Shown here: piece by piece, positions 15,445 to 23,880 of the stretch
How positions within the stretch are numbered: the first letter of the stretch is position 1
Layout: every line of letters begins with the position of its first letter
Source of the DNA: Erysipelotrichaceae bacterium
GTDB lineage: Bacteria > Bacillota_I > Bacilli_A > Erysipelotrichales > Erysipelotrichaceae
Length of the DNA: 34,159 bases
Direction: 5' to 3'
Assembly: GCA_029227155.1 (NCBI GenBank)
Contig: JAQXZJ010000077.1
Location: forward strand, 1-34,159
The notes under the pieces: generated by a model
Database searches by the model: none
Told to the model about the DNA's origin: nothing
What the model saw: the letters and a program-made list of their open reading frames with translations, nothing else
Translations under genes and position numbers: made by a program

Positions 15445-16623
15445 ATGATGTCAAAAGTCTGTATTCATAATGCAATCTTAGTAGTAGATGGAGAACAACT
15501 GTTGAATGGTGGTGCAATTGTATTCTCAGATAACAAGATTATTGGAATTTATGATCGGTGGGAGAATCAGGTTCCTGTTGATCAATTGATTGATGCGAAT
15601 GGAAACTATGTGATTCCTGGTATGATCGATGTACATATACATGGTGCAATGGGGCAGGATTTTATTCGTCCATCACAAAATTGTGTGGATGTTGTTGCCA
15701 AAAATTTAGTAAAAGATGGTTGTACTTCATTTTTTGCTTCATTAACAGTAGAATCTCATGAAGAAACTTGTCAGATATTGGATGTTCTAGGACAAGTAAA
15801 ACAGCCAGAAAATGGTGCAAATTATTTAGGTATCCACGCAGAAGGACCTTATTTATCCGCTCAATATAAAGCATTGATGAAAGAGGAATACTTAAGAGAT
15901 CCTAACTTAAAAGAATTTGATGAAATGCAACAGGCTGCACATGGGAAATTGAAATATATGACCTTTGCGCCTGAAAGAGAAGGCAGTGAAGAATTGGTTA
16001 GAAAAGCAACTGCTCAGGGTGTTCATTGCATGATTGGACATACCAATGCGAGAGTGAGTGATGTACAACGGGCATATGAAGCAGGTAGTGTTGGATTCAC
16101 CCATTTATATAATGCAATGAGTCAACATACGCATAGAAACCCAGGAACGGTTACAGGGGCTTTTTTACAAAAAAATATGATGGCAGAATTGATTTCTGAT
16201 GGATTCCATGTGGATCCAGCAGTTGTTAAAGTGACTTATGATAGTTTTGGACCAAAACGGATTGCATTGATTACCGATGCGATGCTGGGGAAAGATATGC
16301 CAGATGGAGAATATGTTTTCTCTGGATTGCATTGTATTAAAAAAGGAAAAACGGTACAAGTAAAGGAAACGGGAAGAATTTCTGGCTCTTGTATTGGTAT
16401 GAATGATGCGATTGTAAGAATGCAACAGTATACAGGATGTTCGATTAATGATCTTGTTCAAATGGCTTGTGTGAATCCAAGTTATTTAGCACAGGTATCG
16501 GATAAGAAGGGGACTTTAGAATCAGGGAAAGATGCAGATATTGTGATGCTTTCCAAAGAATTAGAGGTATTGATGACGATTGTTAGTGGAAATATTCTTT
16601 TTGACAATGGAGATCAGAAATGA
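15445..16623 (+). CDS. nagA: N-acetylglucosamine-6-phosphate deacetylase
   Basis: A 392-residue amidohydrolase of the right length for NagA. It removes acetate from GlcNAc-6-P to give glucosamine-6-P, feeding glycolysis or cell-wall synthesis. Motifs in order: VIPGMIDVHIHGAMG, GIHAEGPYLS (metal Glu), MIGHTNA and FTHLYNAMSQ (metal His), RNPGTVTGAF, LISDGFHVDP and ALITDAML (catalytic Asp). The N- and C-terminal parts form the usual small beta-sandwich. AGGAGG lies five bases before the first of two ATGs (15445, 15448). It overlaps the following membrane-protein gene by four bases (ATGA). It takes the product of nanE, so the two likely act in one pathway although 10 kb apart; nagB is not in the window. 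Confidence 0.93.
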   Translation: MMSKVCIHNAILVVDGEQLLNGGAIVFSDNKIIGIYDRWENQVPVDQLIDANGNYVIPGMIDVHIHGAMGQDFIRPSQNCVDVVAKNLVKDGCTSFFASLTVESHEETCQILDVLGQVKQPENGANYLGIHAEGPYLSAQYKALMKEEYLRDPNLKEFDEMQQAAHGKLKYMTFAPEREGSEELVRKATAQGVHCMIGHTNARVSDVQRAYEAGSVGFTHLYNAMSQHTHRNPGTVTGAFLQKNMMAELISDGFHVDPAVVKVTYDSFGPKRIALITDAMLGKDMPDGEYVFSGLHCIKKGKTVQVKETGRISGSCIGMNDAIVRMQQYTGCSINDLVQMACVNPSYLAQVSDKKGTLESGKDADIVMLSKELEVLMTIVSGNILFDNGDQK

Positions 16624-17771
16624 AAGAATATTTAACAAAAGAAACGAAAAATTTAATTTTTGTCTTAAGCGTTACTGGCATTATTCTATTATCTAGTTAT
16701 TTTATTATTTCTGAATTTGATAAAGTACAAGATTTGATTCGCATAATTGTAAAAACGACGATGCCGTTTATTATCGGATTTGCGGTTGCTTTTATTCTGG
16801 CACCATTATTATTTCGTATCGAAGCTGTGTTATTTAAGTTTTCAAAATTGAATAAAAAACAAGTGAGAGCTTTTGCAACAGCAGGTTCCATTGTATTCTT
16901 AATTTTCTGCATTACGATTTTCTTTGTTTTGATTACACCACAGATTATTTCGAGTGTGATTTCTTTATCAGCATCTATTGAGGATTACATAGCTACTGCA
17001 GAAGTTCTTTTGCATGAATTGTCAGAAATGTATCAGGCAAATATGGAAATTGTGGAATGGATCATTACTTCCTTTGAATCTGGTTTAACAGGAATTCTAC
17101 AATATCTATCCGATTATTTGCCAACGTTAATTACGAATACGATTTCAGCATCAATTAAAGCGGTTCAGTTAGCTTTTAATTTTATTGTTGGTCTAGTAGT
17201 GGCTGTTTATATTTTGTTTGACTATGAACGTTTTCATCGCCAAGCAAGGATGGTATTATATGCGATTTTACCAAATAAATATGCGGATGAATTATTACGT
17301 ATTGCCCAAATTAGTTCAGAAGTATTTAATAAATTTGTGATTGGAAAAGCGATTGATTCTTTGATTATTGGAATTTTATGTTTGATCGGATGTTTAATTT
17401 TAGGCTTCCCTTATGCATATCTAATTGCATTTGTTGTTGGTATTACGAATATGATTCCATTCTTCGGTCCATTTATTGGAGCAATCCCTTGTGCATTGTT
17501 ACTATTTTTAGTAAAACCAATCTATTTAATCTGGTTTGGATTGTTTATTCTGGTTCTTCAACAGTTAGATGGAAATGTAATTGGACCTTATATTTTAGGA
17601 GATGCATTAGGATTACCAAGTATCTGGATCATGTTTGCAGTATTAGTTGGTGGCGGATTATTTGGTGTTGTGGGAATGTTTTTAGGAGTACCGATTTTTG
17701 CTATCCTATATCTACTATTTAAAGAGTTTGTTATTCGCCGTATGCGTAAAAAGAATATGTTACAAGAATAG
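16620..17771 (+). CDS. AI-2E family transporter-like membrane protein (PerM/YdbI type)
   Basis: A 383-residue membrane protein with about eight hydrophobic segments. The family pattern is clear: two N-terminal membrane helices (ILLSSYFIISEF, then IIGFAVAFILAPLL), a third helix, a long amphipathic extracytoplasmic stretch (residues about 115-175), then a conserved C-terminal block with FIVGLVVAVYILFDYERF, ITNMIPFFGPFIGAIP and LGVPIFAILYLLF. The family name comes from TqsA, but members export or exchange varied small molecules and ions; the substrate is unknown. The start codon overlaps the nagA stop, so it is coupled to nagA, perhaps by history rather than function. Confidence 0.88.
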   Translation: MKEYLTKETKNLIFVLSVTGIILLSSYFIISEFDKVQDLIRIIVKTTMPFIIGFAVAFILAPLLFRIEAVLFKFSKLNKKQVRAFATAGSIVFLIFCITIFFVLITPQIISSVISLSASIEDYIATAEVLLHELSEMYQANMEIVEWIITSFESGLTGILQYLSDYLPTLITNTISASIKAVQLAFNFIVGLVVAVYILFDYERFHRQARMVLYAILPNKYADELLRIAQISSEVFNKFVIGKAIDSLIIGILCLIGCLILGFPYAYLIAFVVGITNMIPFFGPFIGAIPCALLLFLVKPIYLIWFGLFILVLQQLDGNVIGPYILGDALGLPSIWIMFAVLVGGGLFGVVGMFLGVPIFAILYLLFKEFVIRRMRKKNMLQE

Positions 17772-17790
17772 GAAGTTATTCCTATTTTTT
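17767..17790. terminator. Terminator after nagA/AI-2E unit
   Basis: AATAGGAA (17767-17774) and TTCCTATT (17779-17786) form a stem with loop GTTA and a run of T. It sits in the 10-base gap between convergent genes and overlaps the stop codons of both. Confidence 0.8.
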
Positions 17791-19254
17791 TATTGGCAAC
17801 ACAATGCGATTTTGTTGTGGATTCTGTTTTAAACAGGTTGTACTAGGACCATTGATGAGGCCTCCTTGATAAGTAAAACGAGAAGCATGACAAGGACAAT
17901 CCCAAGTATGTTCAAATGGATTATATTGAAGAATACATCCCATATGAGGACATTTAACATCGACTAAATAAACCTGCTTTTCGTCTCGATAGTATCCATA
18001 CCGTTTTCCTTGGATGGCAAGATAACTCCCATTGTGTAATTCTTGTTTGGAAAATCGATAAGATAAAAGCCATTGAAGGATTACGTTACAATTCTCAGTA
18101 ATATAGGAAAGGGTAAATATATCTTGTAGCCGATTTGGACGATAGTCTTCCATTGGTTGATGATTCTGATGTAAGATTGCATCTGTTAATAATAAACTTG
18201 CGGCTACAGACCAACTATTTCCCCACATATTATATCCAAAGGATACATAGGTATTCTGATGAATCGTTCCGATAAATGGCAATTGATCAAATGTATTATA
18301 GTCTTGGTTTGACCATTGATATAAAATTTGATCAGAAAATACTTGGGTTCTAAAATCAAGTTTCTGATAACGATTTTCTTTGTTCTGACCACATTTATGT
18401 TCTTCATCACAAATAAGAAGATATTTCTGTTCTTGATGTTTTATCGTGCGGATGGATAAAGGTACTTCATCAATACTGATCAGACTAAAAGTTTTTTTCC
18501 AAGGATAGGGCTTTAGTAGCAAATAACTTCTGATACACGAATAACGAGTAAAAAAGAAATGGTATTGATCAACGATTGGTGCTTGGGTACAAAAGACGAC
18601 TTTTTTGGTTTCAATAATAAACCCTTGTTCAGTAATGAGTGAAAGTGGAGCTTGATATTTTACTTCTTGGATTCGAGTATGTTCATAACAACGAATCTGA
18701 TTGATTCTGTTGATTAAGGAAAGCATGAGTTCCTTTGGATGGACCTGGTACTGTTGAAGCATAGTTAATGAATAATAAGAAGATACGGGTATTTCTTGTT
18801 TGGTGGTTGTATGAGGGATTTGTAAGGCTTGATAGATGCTTGCTTCTTTTTGTAATCGTTGTTGGTTTTCTTTTTTTCTAGTTATGAGTGTTGTTGGACA
18901 GGAAGTAAGGGCAAACGGGAAACCTTCTTTTTTCCATTGAACAATTTGTTCAATGGCCTTTTTATTAATTTCATAATATCGTTTGGCGCATTCTAATCCT
19001 TTTTTTTCAGCTAATTGATGATAGATATCTCCATGTTGAGCAGTCAGTTTACCTGTGTTCATACTAGAGGCTCCACTAGCAAATTCTTGTTGATCAACAA
19101 GCACGATATCTAAGCCACTAGATTGTAAGAAATATGCTAAGGAGATGCCTGTTAATCCTGCCCCAACAATACAGAGATCACATGAGATGTTTTCTTTTAA
19201 TGGGGGATAATGATTATTTCCTTTTATCTGATTCCAAAAAGATGTATTTAACAT
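17782..19254 (-). CDS. FAD-dependent oxidoreductase with C-terminal Rieske [2Fe-2S] domain
   Basis: A 490-residue two-domain protein. Residues 1-380 are a DAO/glycine-oxidase type flavoprotein: dinucleotide-binding loop CIVGAGLTGISLAYFL near residue 28, VDQQEFASGASSMNTGKLTAQHG after it, and a late FAD contact SFGYNMWGNSW. Residues about 420-490 are a Rieske domain: Cys435-x-His437 in CPHMGC and Cys453-x-x-His456 in CPCHASR. The same architecture is widespread in Firmicutes; its substrate is generally unknown. A start at 19254 is supported by AGGTG upstream. The gene stands alone on the minus strand, divergent from the yun cluster. Both cofactor sites are complete. Confidence 0.88.
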   Translation of the reverse strand: MLNTSFWNQIKGNNHYPPLKENISCDLCIVGAGLTGISLAYFLQSSGLDIVLVDQQEFASGASSMNTGKLTAQHGDIYHQLAEKKGLECAKRYYEINKKAIEQIVQWKKEGFPFALTSCPTTLITRKKENQQRLQKEASIYQALQIPHTTTKQEIPVSSYYSLTMLQQYQVHPKELMLSLINRINQIRCYEHTRIQEVKYQAPLSLITEQGFIIETKKVVFCTQAPIVDQYHFFFTRYSCIRSYLLLKPYPWKKTFSLISIDEVPLSIRTIKHQEQKYLLICDEEHKCGQNKENRYQKLDFRTQVFSDQILYQWSNQDYNTFDQLPFIGTIHQNTYVSFGYNMWGNSWSVAASLLLTDAILHQNHQPMEDYRPNRLQDIFTLSYITENCNVILQWLLSYRFSKQELHNGSYLAIQGKRYGYYRDEKQVYLVDVKCPHMGCILQYNPFEHTWDCPCHASRFTYQGGLINGPSTTCLKQNPQQNRIVLPIKK

Positions 19255-19345
19255 TGATTTTCACCTATTTCTTTTCTTTACTATGTGTCTGGATAGTTCT
19301 ATTTATTCAAAGATGTTCCTAAACTAGAATGGGGAGGAAATAAAT

Positions 19346-19624
19346 ATGCGGGCAAATACGATTTTACAGATGGTATTAATGACCAGCTTTTTAATAATGT
19401 TACTGATGCCTGTTATACAATATATTGCAAAAAAATCTCGTTTTTCTTTATTGACACTTTTATTATGTTGTGAATTATTATTTAGTTTTGTTTTTGTGCC
19501 TCAATGGATTTCTAGTACTTTTTTAGAAATTTCTTGTTCTTTCCTTTTTGTCGTATTCGGAGAGTTTATGGTTCGCTATATACAGAAATGTGCACAGAAT
19601 CGACATGCAGGTAAATTGGGGTGA
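19346..19624 (+). CDS. Small membrane protein of unknown function, upstream of yunC
   Basis: A 92-residue protein that I do not recognise. Three hydrophobic segments are visible: about 6-27 (LQMVLMTSFLIMLLMPVIQY), 33-52 and 57-78. A short basic tail follows (RYIQKCAQNRHAGKLG). GGGGAGG eight bases before the ATG makes translation very likely. Its stop (19622-19624) is five bases before the yunC start and overlaps the yunC ribosome-binding site region, so the two are translationally coupled. Position suggests a role with the YunB/YunC pair, possibly at the spore membrane; that is inference only. Confidence 0.7.
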   Translation: MRANTILQMVLMTSFLIMLLMPVIQYIAKKSRFSLLTLLLCCELLFSFVFVPQWISSTFLEISCSFLFVVFGEFMVRYIQKCAQNRHAGKLG

Positions 19625-19628
19625 GGAT

Positions 19629-19931
19629 ATGATTGAAATACAATTACTAGATGATAGTTGCTTGATTGGAGTAACAATTCGTTTACCAAAGGTAAAAATT
19701 GTTTTAATTTATCATACAAAAGGAATTTTAGTGAGTGATCCATTTGAACTTTCTAGTATGTGTTTTCAAAGTGCTAATGTTTTTTATGTTCCGTATGCGA
19801 CAACATTTGAGGAATTGTTGAGTTTTCGAATAACGAAATATCGGGTTCAACAAAGATATGTAATGGATTATCTGGGAATGAAAGGGATGGATGCACTATA
19901 TGCCTTACAGGAAGCTGAGAAAGACAGTTAG
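19629..19931 (+). CDS. yunC: YunC-like DUF1805 protein
   Basis: A 100-residue soluble protein matching the DUF1805/YunC family: it starts MIEIQLLDDSCLIGVTIRLPKVK, then IVLIYHTKGILVSDPFEL, the family's two conserved strands with L-P-K in the first. It ends with YVMDYLGMKGMDALYALQ, where the family has a helix ending in G-M-x-G-x-x-A-L. No enzymatic role is established for the family that I can name. The start at 19629 follows GTGAGG; the longer in-frame extension upstream lies inside the membrane-protein gene and is rejected. The next gene, yunB, starts inside its last 41 bases. In Bacillus subtilis yunB and yunC are also neighbours. Confidence 0.72.
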   Translation: MIEIQLLDDSCLIGVTIRLPKVKIVLIYHTKGILVSDPFELSSMCFQSANVFYVPYATTFEELLSFRITKYRVQQRYVMDYLGMKGMDALYALQEAEKDS

Positions 19932-20559
19932 TTTTTTTCTGATTGGAATCCTATGTTTGGTGCTTGTTCTTGGAGGATTATGGTGGGTTCGACAAATGGA
20001 TGAAGTGTTTAGTACCTATATTGAAGTATTAGAAGAAGAACAGTTGAAACATGATGTGAATGCAGTATTACAAACGGTTATTAAACAACTTTCTTATGAT
20101 CCGGAAGAACTGATGGTAATTGAAAAGAGTTCGGATGGATATATTAGTTATGTTTCATATAATAGTGTTCAATTACAGGATATATTAAATCAAGTCATTG
20201 CTTATGCTGAAAAAGAATTAGAAAAAAATGGCCATTTTCAATATGAAATGGCTTTAGGAATGTTTACAAGAAATCTATATTTAGCAAATAGTGGACCAAA
20301 GATTCAATTACATTTACAAACAGAACCTTATATGCAGGCACAATTAAATGTAAAGATGGAGCCTTATGGTATCAATAGTACTTTGATTCTTGTACAGGTA
20401 GATATGACGGTTTTTCTATATACGATCAGTCCTGTGATTAAAAAAGCATTATCTGTTCAGACAAATTTACCTTTAGTAGTCCAAGTAGTACCTGGGAAAT
20501 CACCGGTCTATTATCCTTATCAATTGACAAATCCGATTGAGATTGATACGATGAATTGA
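19891..20559 (+). CDS. yunB: Sporulation protein YunB-like
   Basis: A 222-residue protein with one N-terminal membrane anchor (around residues 12-32, FFLIGILCLVLVLGGLWWV) and an extracytoplasmic domain. Conserved YunB features follow: VNAVLQTVIKQLSYD, SSDGYISYVSYNSVQLQ, a short helix, then the G-P-K-I motif in LANSGPKIQLHLQT, and YGINSTLILVQVDMTVFL. YunB is made in the mother cell during sporulation in Bacillus and is needed for full spore formation. Its presence suggests a spore former or a descendant of one. The gene begins within yunC (41-base overlap), with GGGATGG ahead of ATG 19891; ATG 19900 is an alternative. It is clearly intact. Confidence 0.78.
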   Translation: MHYMPYRKLRKTVSFFLIGILCLVLVLGGLWWVRQMDEVFSTYIEVLEEEQLKHDVNAVLQTVIKQLSYDPEELMVIEKSSDGYISYVSYNSVQLQDILNQVIAYAEKELEKNGHFQYEMALGMFTRNLYLANSGPKIQLHLQTEPYMQAQLNVKMEPYGINSTLILVQVDMTVFLYTISPVIKKALSVQTNLPLVVQVVPGKSPVYYPYQLTNPIEIDTMN

Positions 20560-20571
20560 CAAGAGGTGATT

Positions 20572-21360
20572 ATGATGTGGATTCCATTTTCATTAGGGAA
20601 TTTACCAGCTAAATTTCGTTATCCCCAAAAGGAACAGAACTGTCCTGCTGTATTAATGGTGCATGGTTTTGATAGTAACAAAGAAGGGGACGGGCAGATG
20701 CTTGAATTATTGGCAGAACGCTTGTTACAAGCTAATATAGCGGTATTACAAGTGGATTTCTGTAGTTGTGGGGATAATCCTGCTTCGAAAAAAGAGTATT
20801 GCCTAACACGTTTAGAACAAGAGGTAAAGGCAGCCTTTCAATGGTTATTACAACAACCAATGGTTCAAAAAGATCATTGTGGAATCATTGCCCATAGTCT
20901 AGGAGCACGAGTTACATCCTTAGTGTCCAATCAACTACCGATATCTTTTTTAGTATTCTTAAATGGTGCTTTAGGTGATAAGTATCGAACACCATGGTTT
21001 TTAAAAGAAGAATTATATCGGATTGAGGAAGAATGTAAAATACAAGGATATTCCAATATGATCAAAGGGGATGGAAAGACGATCACTCTTTATCAACAAT
21101 TCATGTTGGATTTAGAAAGTTCTTGTCCGGATGATTGTCTAAAACAATATCAAAATTCTATTTTAATTGTATATGGAGAGCAGGATCCAACCGTCGATCC
21201 TCGTGTCAGTCAACAAACCTATCAGGTTTTAACTACAAATGATAAAACATTATTACCGATTCCTAATGCAAATCACACTTTCCAAGCGAAAACAGGTGAT
21301 TTAACGATTTGGAATGGTTGCATGGATCAAATCCTACCTTGGCTTTTAGCAAGAATATAA
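20572..21360 (+). CDS. Alpha/beta hydrolase (serine esterase/peptidase-like)
   Basis: A 262-residue soluble hydrolase. The oxyanion-hole strand is AVLMVHGFDSNKEG, the nucleophile elbow is IIAHSLGARV (Ser in G/A-x-S-x-G form AHSLG), the catalytic Asp lies in YGEQDPTVDP, and the His in PNANHTFQ. This matches the S33/BAAT-like ester hydrolases; the natural substrate is unknown. The ATG at 20572 (or 20575) is chosen because the GTG at 20566 is part of the ribosome-binding site AAGAGGTG. It follows yunB by 12 bases and may be its last co-transcribed gene. Confidence 0.85.
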   Translation: MMWIPFSLGNLPAKFRYPQKEQNCPAVLMVHGFDSNKEGDGQMLELLAERLLQANIAVLQVDFCSCGDNPASKKEYCLTRLEQEVKAAFQWLLQQPMVQKDHCGIIAHSLGARVTSLVSNQLPISFLVFLNGALGDKYRTPWFLKEELYRIEEECKIQGYSNMIKGDGKTITLYQQFMLDLESSCPDDCLKQYQNSILIVYGEQDPTVDPRVSQQTYQVLTTNDKTLLPIPNANHTFQAKTGDLTIWNGCMDQILPWLLARI

Positions 21361-21397
21361 AAATAAGAAGCAAATGTTATTTTCGCTTCTTATTTTT
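21361..21397. terminator. Bidirectional terminator between hydrolase and nifU genes
   Basis: AAATAAGAAGC (21361-21371) pairs with GCTTCTTATTT (21385-21395) around a 13-base loop, with T and A runs outside. It overlaps the stop codon of the minus-strand NifU gene. Confidence 0.75.
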
Positions 21398-21623
21398 CTA
21401 CATATAATTTACAACCAAGAACACCTGGAACTTCATCCATCAATAATGCTTCTACTCCACTGGTTAATGTTTCATCCAGTGACATACATCCAGCACAAGC
21501 GCCTAGCATTTTTACATAGACATAATCATCAACAACTTCTACAAATTCAATATCTCCGCCATCATATTGTAAATATGGACGAATCTTGTTAATTACTTTT
21601 TTGACTTCTTCTACATCGATCAT
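21390..21623 (-). CDS. NifU C-terminal domain protein (Nfu-type iron-sulphur scaffold)
   Basis: A 77-residue protein consisting of a NifU C-terminal domain: IDVEEVKKVINKIRPYLQYD, GGDIEFVEV, then the cluster-binding CAGC within MLGACAGCMSLDETL, and VPGV near the end. Nfu proteins carry or pass on [4Fe-4S] clusters to target enzymes in the cytosol. This organism has several Fe-S clients in view: Rnf subunits, MutY and TrhP2. The start at 21623 is chosen over a GTG that is part of the ribosome-binding site AGGTAGGTG. It lies 16 bases downstream of the DUF212 gene, so they share a transcript. Confidence 0.88.
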   Translation of the reverse strand: MIDVEEVKKVINKIRPYLQYDGGDIEFVEVVDDYVYVKMLGACAGCMSLDETLTSGVEALLMDEVPGVLGCKLYVEK

Positions 21624-21639
21624 GTGATTCACCTACCTT

Positions 21640-22098
21640 TTACCCTAAGAAAAAGTAAACTCCATAAGAAAGAATCAAACCTAAAATACAACCACCAATT
21701 ACTTCTGTCCATTTATGACCTAATACTTCTTTAATTTTCGTAAAGTAGATTGGATCATCTAACTTTATCTCAGAAAGCTCCTGTAAGTCTTTGATGAGCT
21801 GTTGTGTAATTTGAATATTCTGTCCTGCATAATAACGGACATTTGCTGCATCATAACCAACAATAATAGCAAATGCTAAAGTCACAGCAAAAACAGTCGA
21901 CTCAAAACTTTCTTGTAAACCTACAGCAAGTGCTAATGCACTTACCATGGCTGTATGAGAACTTGGAAATCCTCCACTAGAAAAACATAAATTAGGTATC
22001 CATTTGCGATGAAATACATAATAAAATACAGGCTTCAATGCTTGAGCCACGACTAGAGCAAAAAAGGCTGACCAGAAAGGATACATATGTGTTAGCAT
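21640..22098 (-). CDS. DUF212 divergent PAP2-family membrane protein (YuiD-like)
   Basis: A 152-residue protein. Key features are an N-terminal helix, VAQALKPVFYYVFHRKW, the phosphatase-like GGFPSSHTAMV (as in PAP2, with S-x-x-H), VGYDAANVRYYAGQ, and KEVLGHKWTEVIGGCILG, all hallmarks of the YuiD/DUF212 group. Four membrane segments are evident. The activity is unproven; the SSHT motif suggests a lipid phosphate substrate. ATG at 22098 is preferred because the upstream GTG is part of the ribosome-binding site GAGGTG. It shares a transcript with the NifU gene and is divergent from the S1-domain protein. Confidence 0.87.
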   Translation of the reverse strand: MLTHMYPFWSAFFALVVAQALKPVFYYVFHRKWIPNLCFSSGGFPSSHTAMVSALALAVGLQESFESTVFAVTLAFAIIVGYDAANVRYYAGQNIQITQQLIKDLQELSEIKLDDPIYFTKIKEVLGHKWTEVIGGCILGLILSYGVYFFLG

Positions 22099-22118
22099 TT
22101 TTTTCACCTCGCTTGTAT

Positions 22119-22127
22119 ATTATAACA
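22119..22127 (-). promoter_or_regulatory. Extended -10 promoter of DUF212-nifU
   Basis: On the minus strand TGT precedes TATAAT (22124-22119), an extended -10 about 15 bases upstream of the ribosome-binding site. It faces the S1-gene promoter 20 bases away. Confidence 0.6.
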
Positions 22128-22143
22128 CTATATAGATATTTTG

Positions 22144-22152
22144 TGCTATAAT
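22144..22152 (+). promoter_or_regulatory. Extended -10 promoter of the S1-protein/pgi operon
   Basis: TGC followed by TATAAT (22147-22152) is a perfect extended -10, about 11 bases before AAGGAG. The same TGCTATAAT core is used by rnfC and apbE. No good -35 box is evident. Confidence 0.65.
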
Positions 22153-22175
22153 AATCTACATAAGGAGTGATTCTT

Positions 22176-22544
22176 ATGCGATATCAAACAGGGCAGATTG
22201 TGACAGGTATTGTAACAGGAATTCAGCCATATGGTTGCTTTGTTGCTTTGGATGATCATCATACAGGACTCATACATATTTCGGAAATTTCAGAAGATTA
22301 TGTTCGTGATGTGCATTATTTTGTTAAAGTAGGTGAATCATTACAATTAAAAATCGTTGATGTTGACCCCCAAACAGGTCAATTACGATTATCATTAAAA
22401 GCATTACATAGCAATCGTGCTAGAAAATTCAAGAAATACCAACGCAAGGATAAATTGCCAAAGATGGTAATTGGATTTCGTTCATTAGAATCTCATTTAG
22501 ATGGTTGGATACAGGAAAAACTGGGAGGGAAAGAAAATGATTAA
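22176..22544 (+). CDS. S1 RNA-binding domain protein (YugI/GSP13/CvfD-like)
   Basis: A 122-residue protein. Residues 1-72 form one S1 domain: YQTGQIVTGIVTGIQPYGCF, GLIHISEIS, VGESLQLKIVDVD and LRLSLKA, the classic S1 order. A basic tail (RARKFKKYQRKDK) follows. In Firmicutes such single-S1 proteins are ribosome-associated or regulate translation under stress. ATG 22176 follows AAGGAG; the GTG at 22167 lies in the ribosome-binding site. Its end overlaps the start of pgi by eight bases, so the two are translationally coupled. Confidence 0.87.
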   Translation: MRYQTGQIVTGIVTGIQPYGCFVALDDHHTGLIHISEISEDYVRDVHYFVKVGESLQLKIVDVDPQTGQLRLSLKALHSNRARKFKKYQRKDKLPKMVIGFRSLESHLDGWIQEKLGGKEND

Positions 22545-23808
22545 AGTTGAAACAAAATATGCTTTATTACAAGAAGATTTGTTGTCGTACCAAGAAGAAG
22601 TCAATCGGATCCATGAAATGATCGATAACAAGACGGGAAAAGGAAATGATTTCTTAGGTTGGGTAGATTGGCCTGATACTTATGATAAAGAGGAATTTGA
22701 AAGAATTATTGAAGTCAGTGAAGAAGTAAAGGCAAATGCTGATGTATTATTAGTTTGTGGTATTGGTGGTAGTTATTTAGGTGCACGGAGCGCAATTGAA
22801 ATGATGAATGGCTTGTATCCACAAAGAAAACCAGAAATTATTTTTATTGGTAATACCTTCTCAAGCACTTACTTGAAACAAGTATGTGACTATATCAAAG
22901 ATAAGAGTTTCTATGTGAATGTGATCTCAAAATCAGGAACAACAACGGAGACATCGATCGCGTTCCGTTTTTTGAAAAATATGGTTGAAGAAAAATATGG
23001 AGAAGAAGCAAGTCAACGGATTATTGCGACAACGGATAAAGCAAGAGGTACGTTAAAGGCATTAGCTGCTCAAAAGGGTTATCGTACATTTGTTATTCCT
23101 GATGATATTGGTGGACGTTATTCAGTGTTTACTGCAGTTGGTTTGTTACCAATTGCTTGTGCAGGTGTTGATATTCGTGAGTTGATGCGTGGTTCTAAAG
23201 CAGCAATGGATGACTTTAGAAATCCTGATTTACATGTCAATTCTGCTTATCAATATGCTGTATTACGTCGGATGATGGAAAAACAAGGAAAATCTGCAGA
23301 AATGCTAGTTACTTATGATTTATCAATGACGATGATTACTGAATGGTGGAAACAATTATTTGGTGAATCAGAAGGTAAAGAAGGAAAAGGAATTTTACCA
23401 ACATCAGGTACATTCTCAACAGATCTACACTCTCTTGGCCAATTTGTTCAAGAAGGTAAGAAAATGTTGTTTGAAACCTTGTTGTTGGTTGAAAAACCAA
23501 TGTTAGATATGACATTCCCAACAGATGATGAAAACTTAGATAATATGAATTATTTAAGTGGTAAGAGCATTGATTGGGTGAATAAAATGGCATGTCTTGG
23601 AACATTAGAAGCACATGTAGAACAAGGAAATGTTCCTAATATTGTTTTAACATTAGAAGATAATAGTGCATATTCTTATGGATACATGATTTACTTCTTC
23701 TTCAAGGCATGTGCAATGAGTTGTTATATGTTGGATATCAATCCATTTAATCAACCAGGTGTAGAAGTATATAAAAAGAATATGTTCCGTCTTTTAGGAA
23801 AAGAATAA
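22537..23808 (+). CDS. pgi: Glucose-6-phosphate isomerase
   Basis: A 423-residue cytosolic enzyme interconverting glucose-6-P and fructose-6-P. Landmarks: GIGGSYLGARSAIE (phosphosugar site), VISKSGTTTETSIAFR, TDLHSLGQFVQEG (catalytic Glu/His region) and NPFNQPGVEVYKKNMF at the end (catalytic Lys). The length is a little shorter than E. coli Pgi (549) but normal for the Firmicutes type. The start at 22537 follows GGGAGGG; an in-frame extension upstream runs through the S1 gene and is rejected. Glycolytic entry of sugars and of fructose-6-P from amino sugars meets here. Confidence 0.94.
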   Translation: MIKVETKYALLQEDLLSYQEEVNRIHEMIDNKTGKGNDFLGWVDWPDTYDKEEFERIIEVSEEVKANADVLLVCGIGGSYLGARSAIEMMNGLYPQRKPEIIFIGNTFSSTYLKQVCDYIKDKSFYVNVISKSGTTTETSIAFRFLKNMVEEKYGEEASQRIIATTDKARGTLKALAAQKGYRTFVIPDDIGGRYSVFTAVGLLPIACAGVDIRELMRGSKAAMDDFRNPDLHVNSAYQYAVLRRMMEKQGKSAEMLVTYDLSMTMITEWWKQLFGESEGKEGKGILPTSGTFSTDLHSLGQFVQEGKKMLFETLLLVEKPMLDMTFPTDDENLDNMNYLSGKSIDWVNKMACLGTLEAHVEQGNVPNIVLTLEDNSAYSYGYMIYFFFKACAMSCYMLDINPFNQPGVEVYKKNMFRLLGKE

Positions 23809-23813
23809 TGAAT

Positions 23814-23842
23814 CAGGGATCTCTTTTAAGAGATTCCTTTTC
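23814..23842 (+). terminator. Terminator after pgi
   Basis: AGGGATCTCTT pairs with AAGAGATTCCTT with one G-U pair around a short loop, followed by TTTTC. It separates pgi from the acetyltransferase gene. Confidence 0.7.
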
Positions 23843-23880
23843 GTAGATTATAGAAAGGAATAGAAATTTATCGATTTTAT

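Noticed and set aside
20566-20571. GTG as start of the alpha/beta hydrolase (and the similar GTGs at 4223, 22107, 22167, 28209)
   Set aside because: Each GTG is part of, or directly adjoins, the ribosome-binding sequence, and a well-spaced ATG follows a few codons later.
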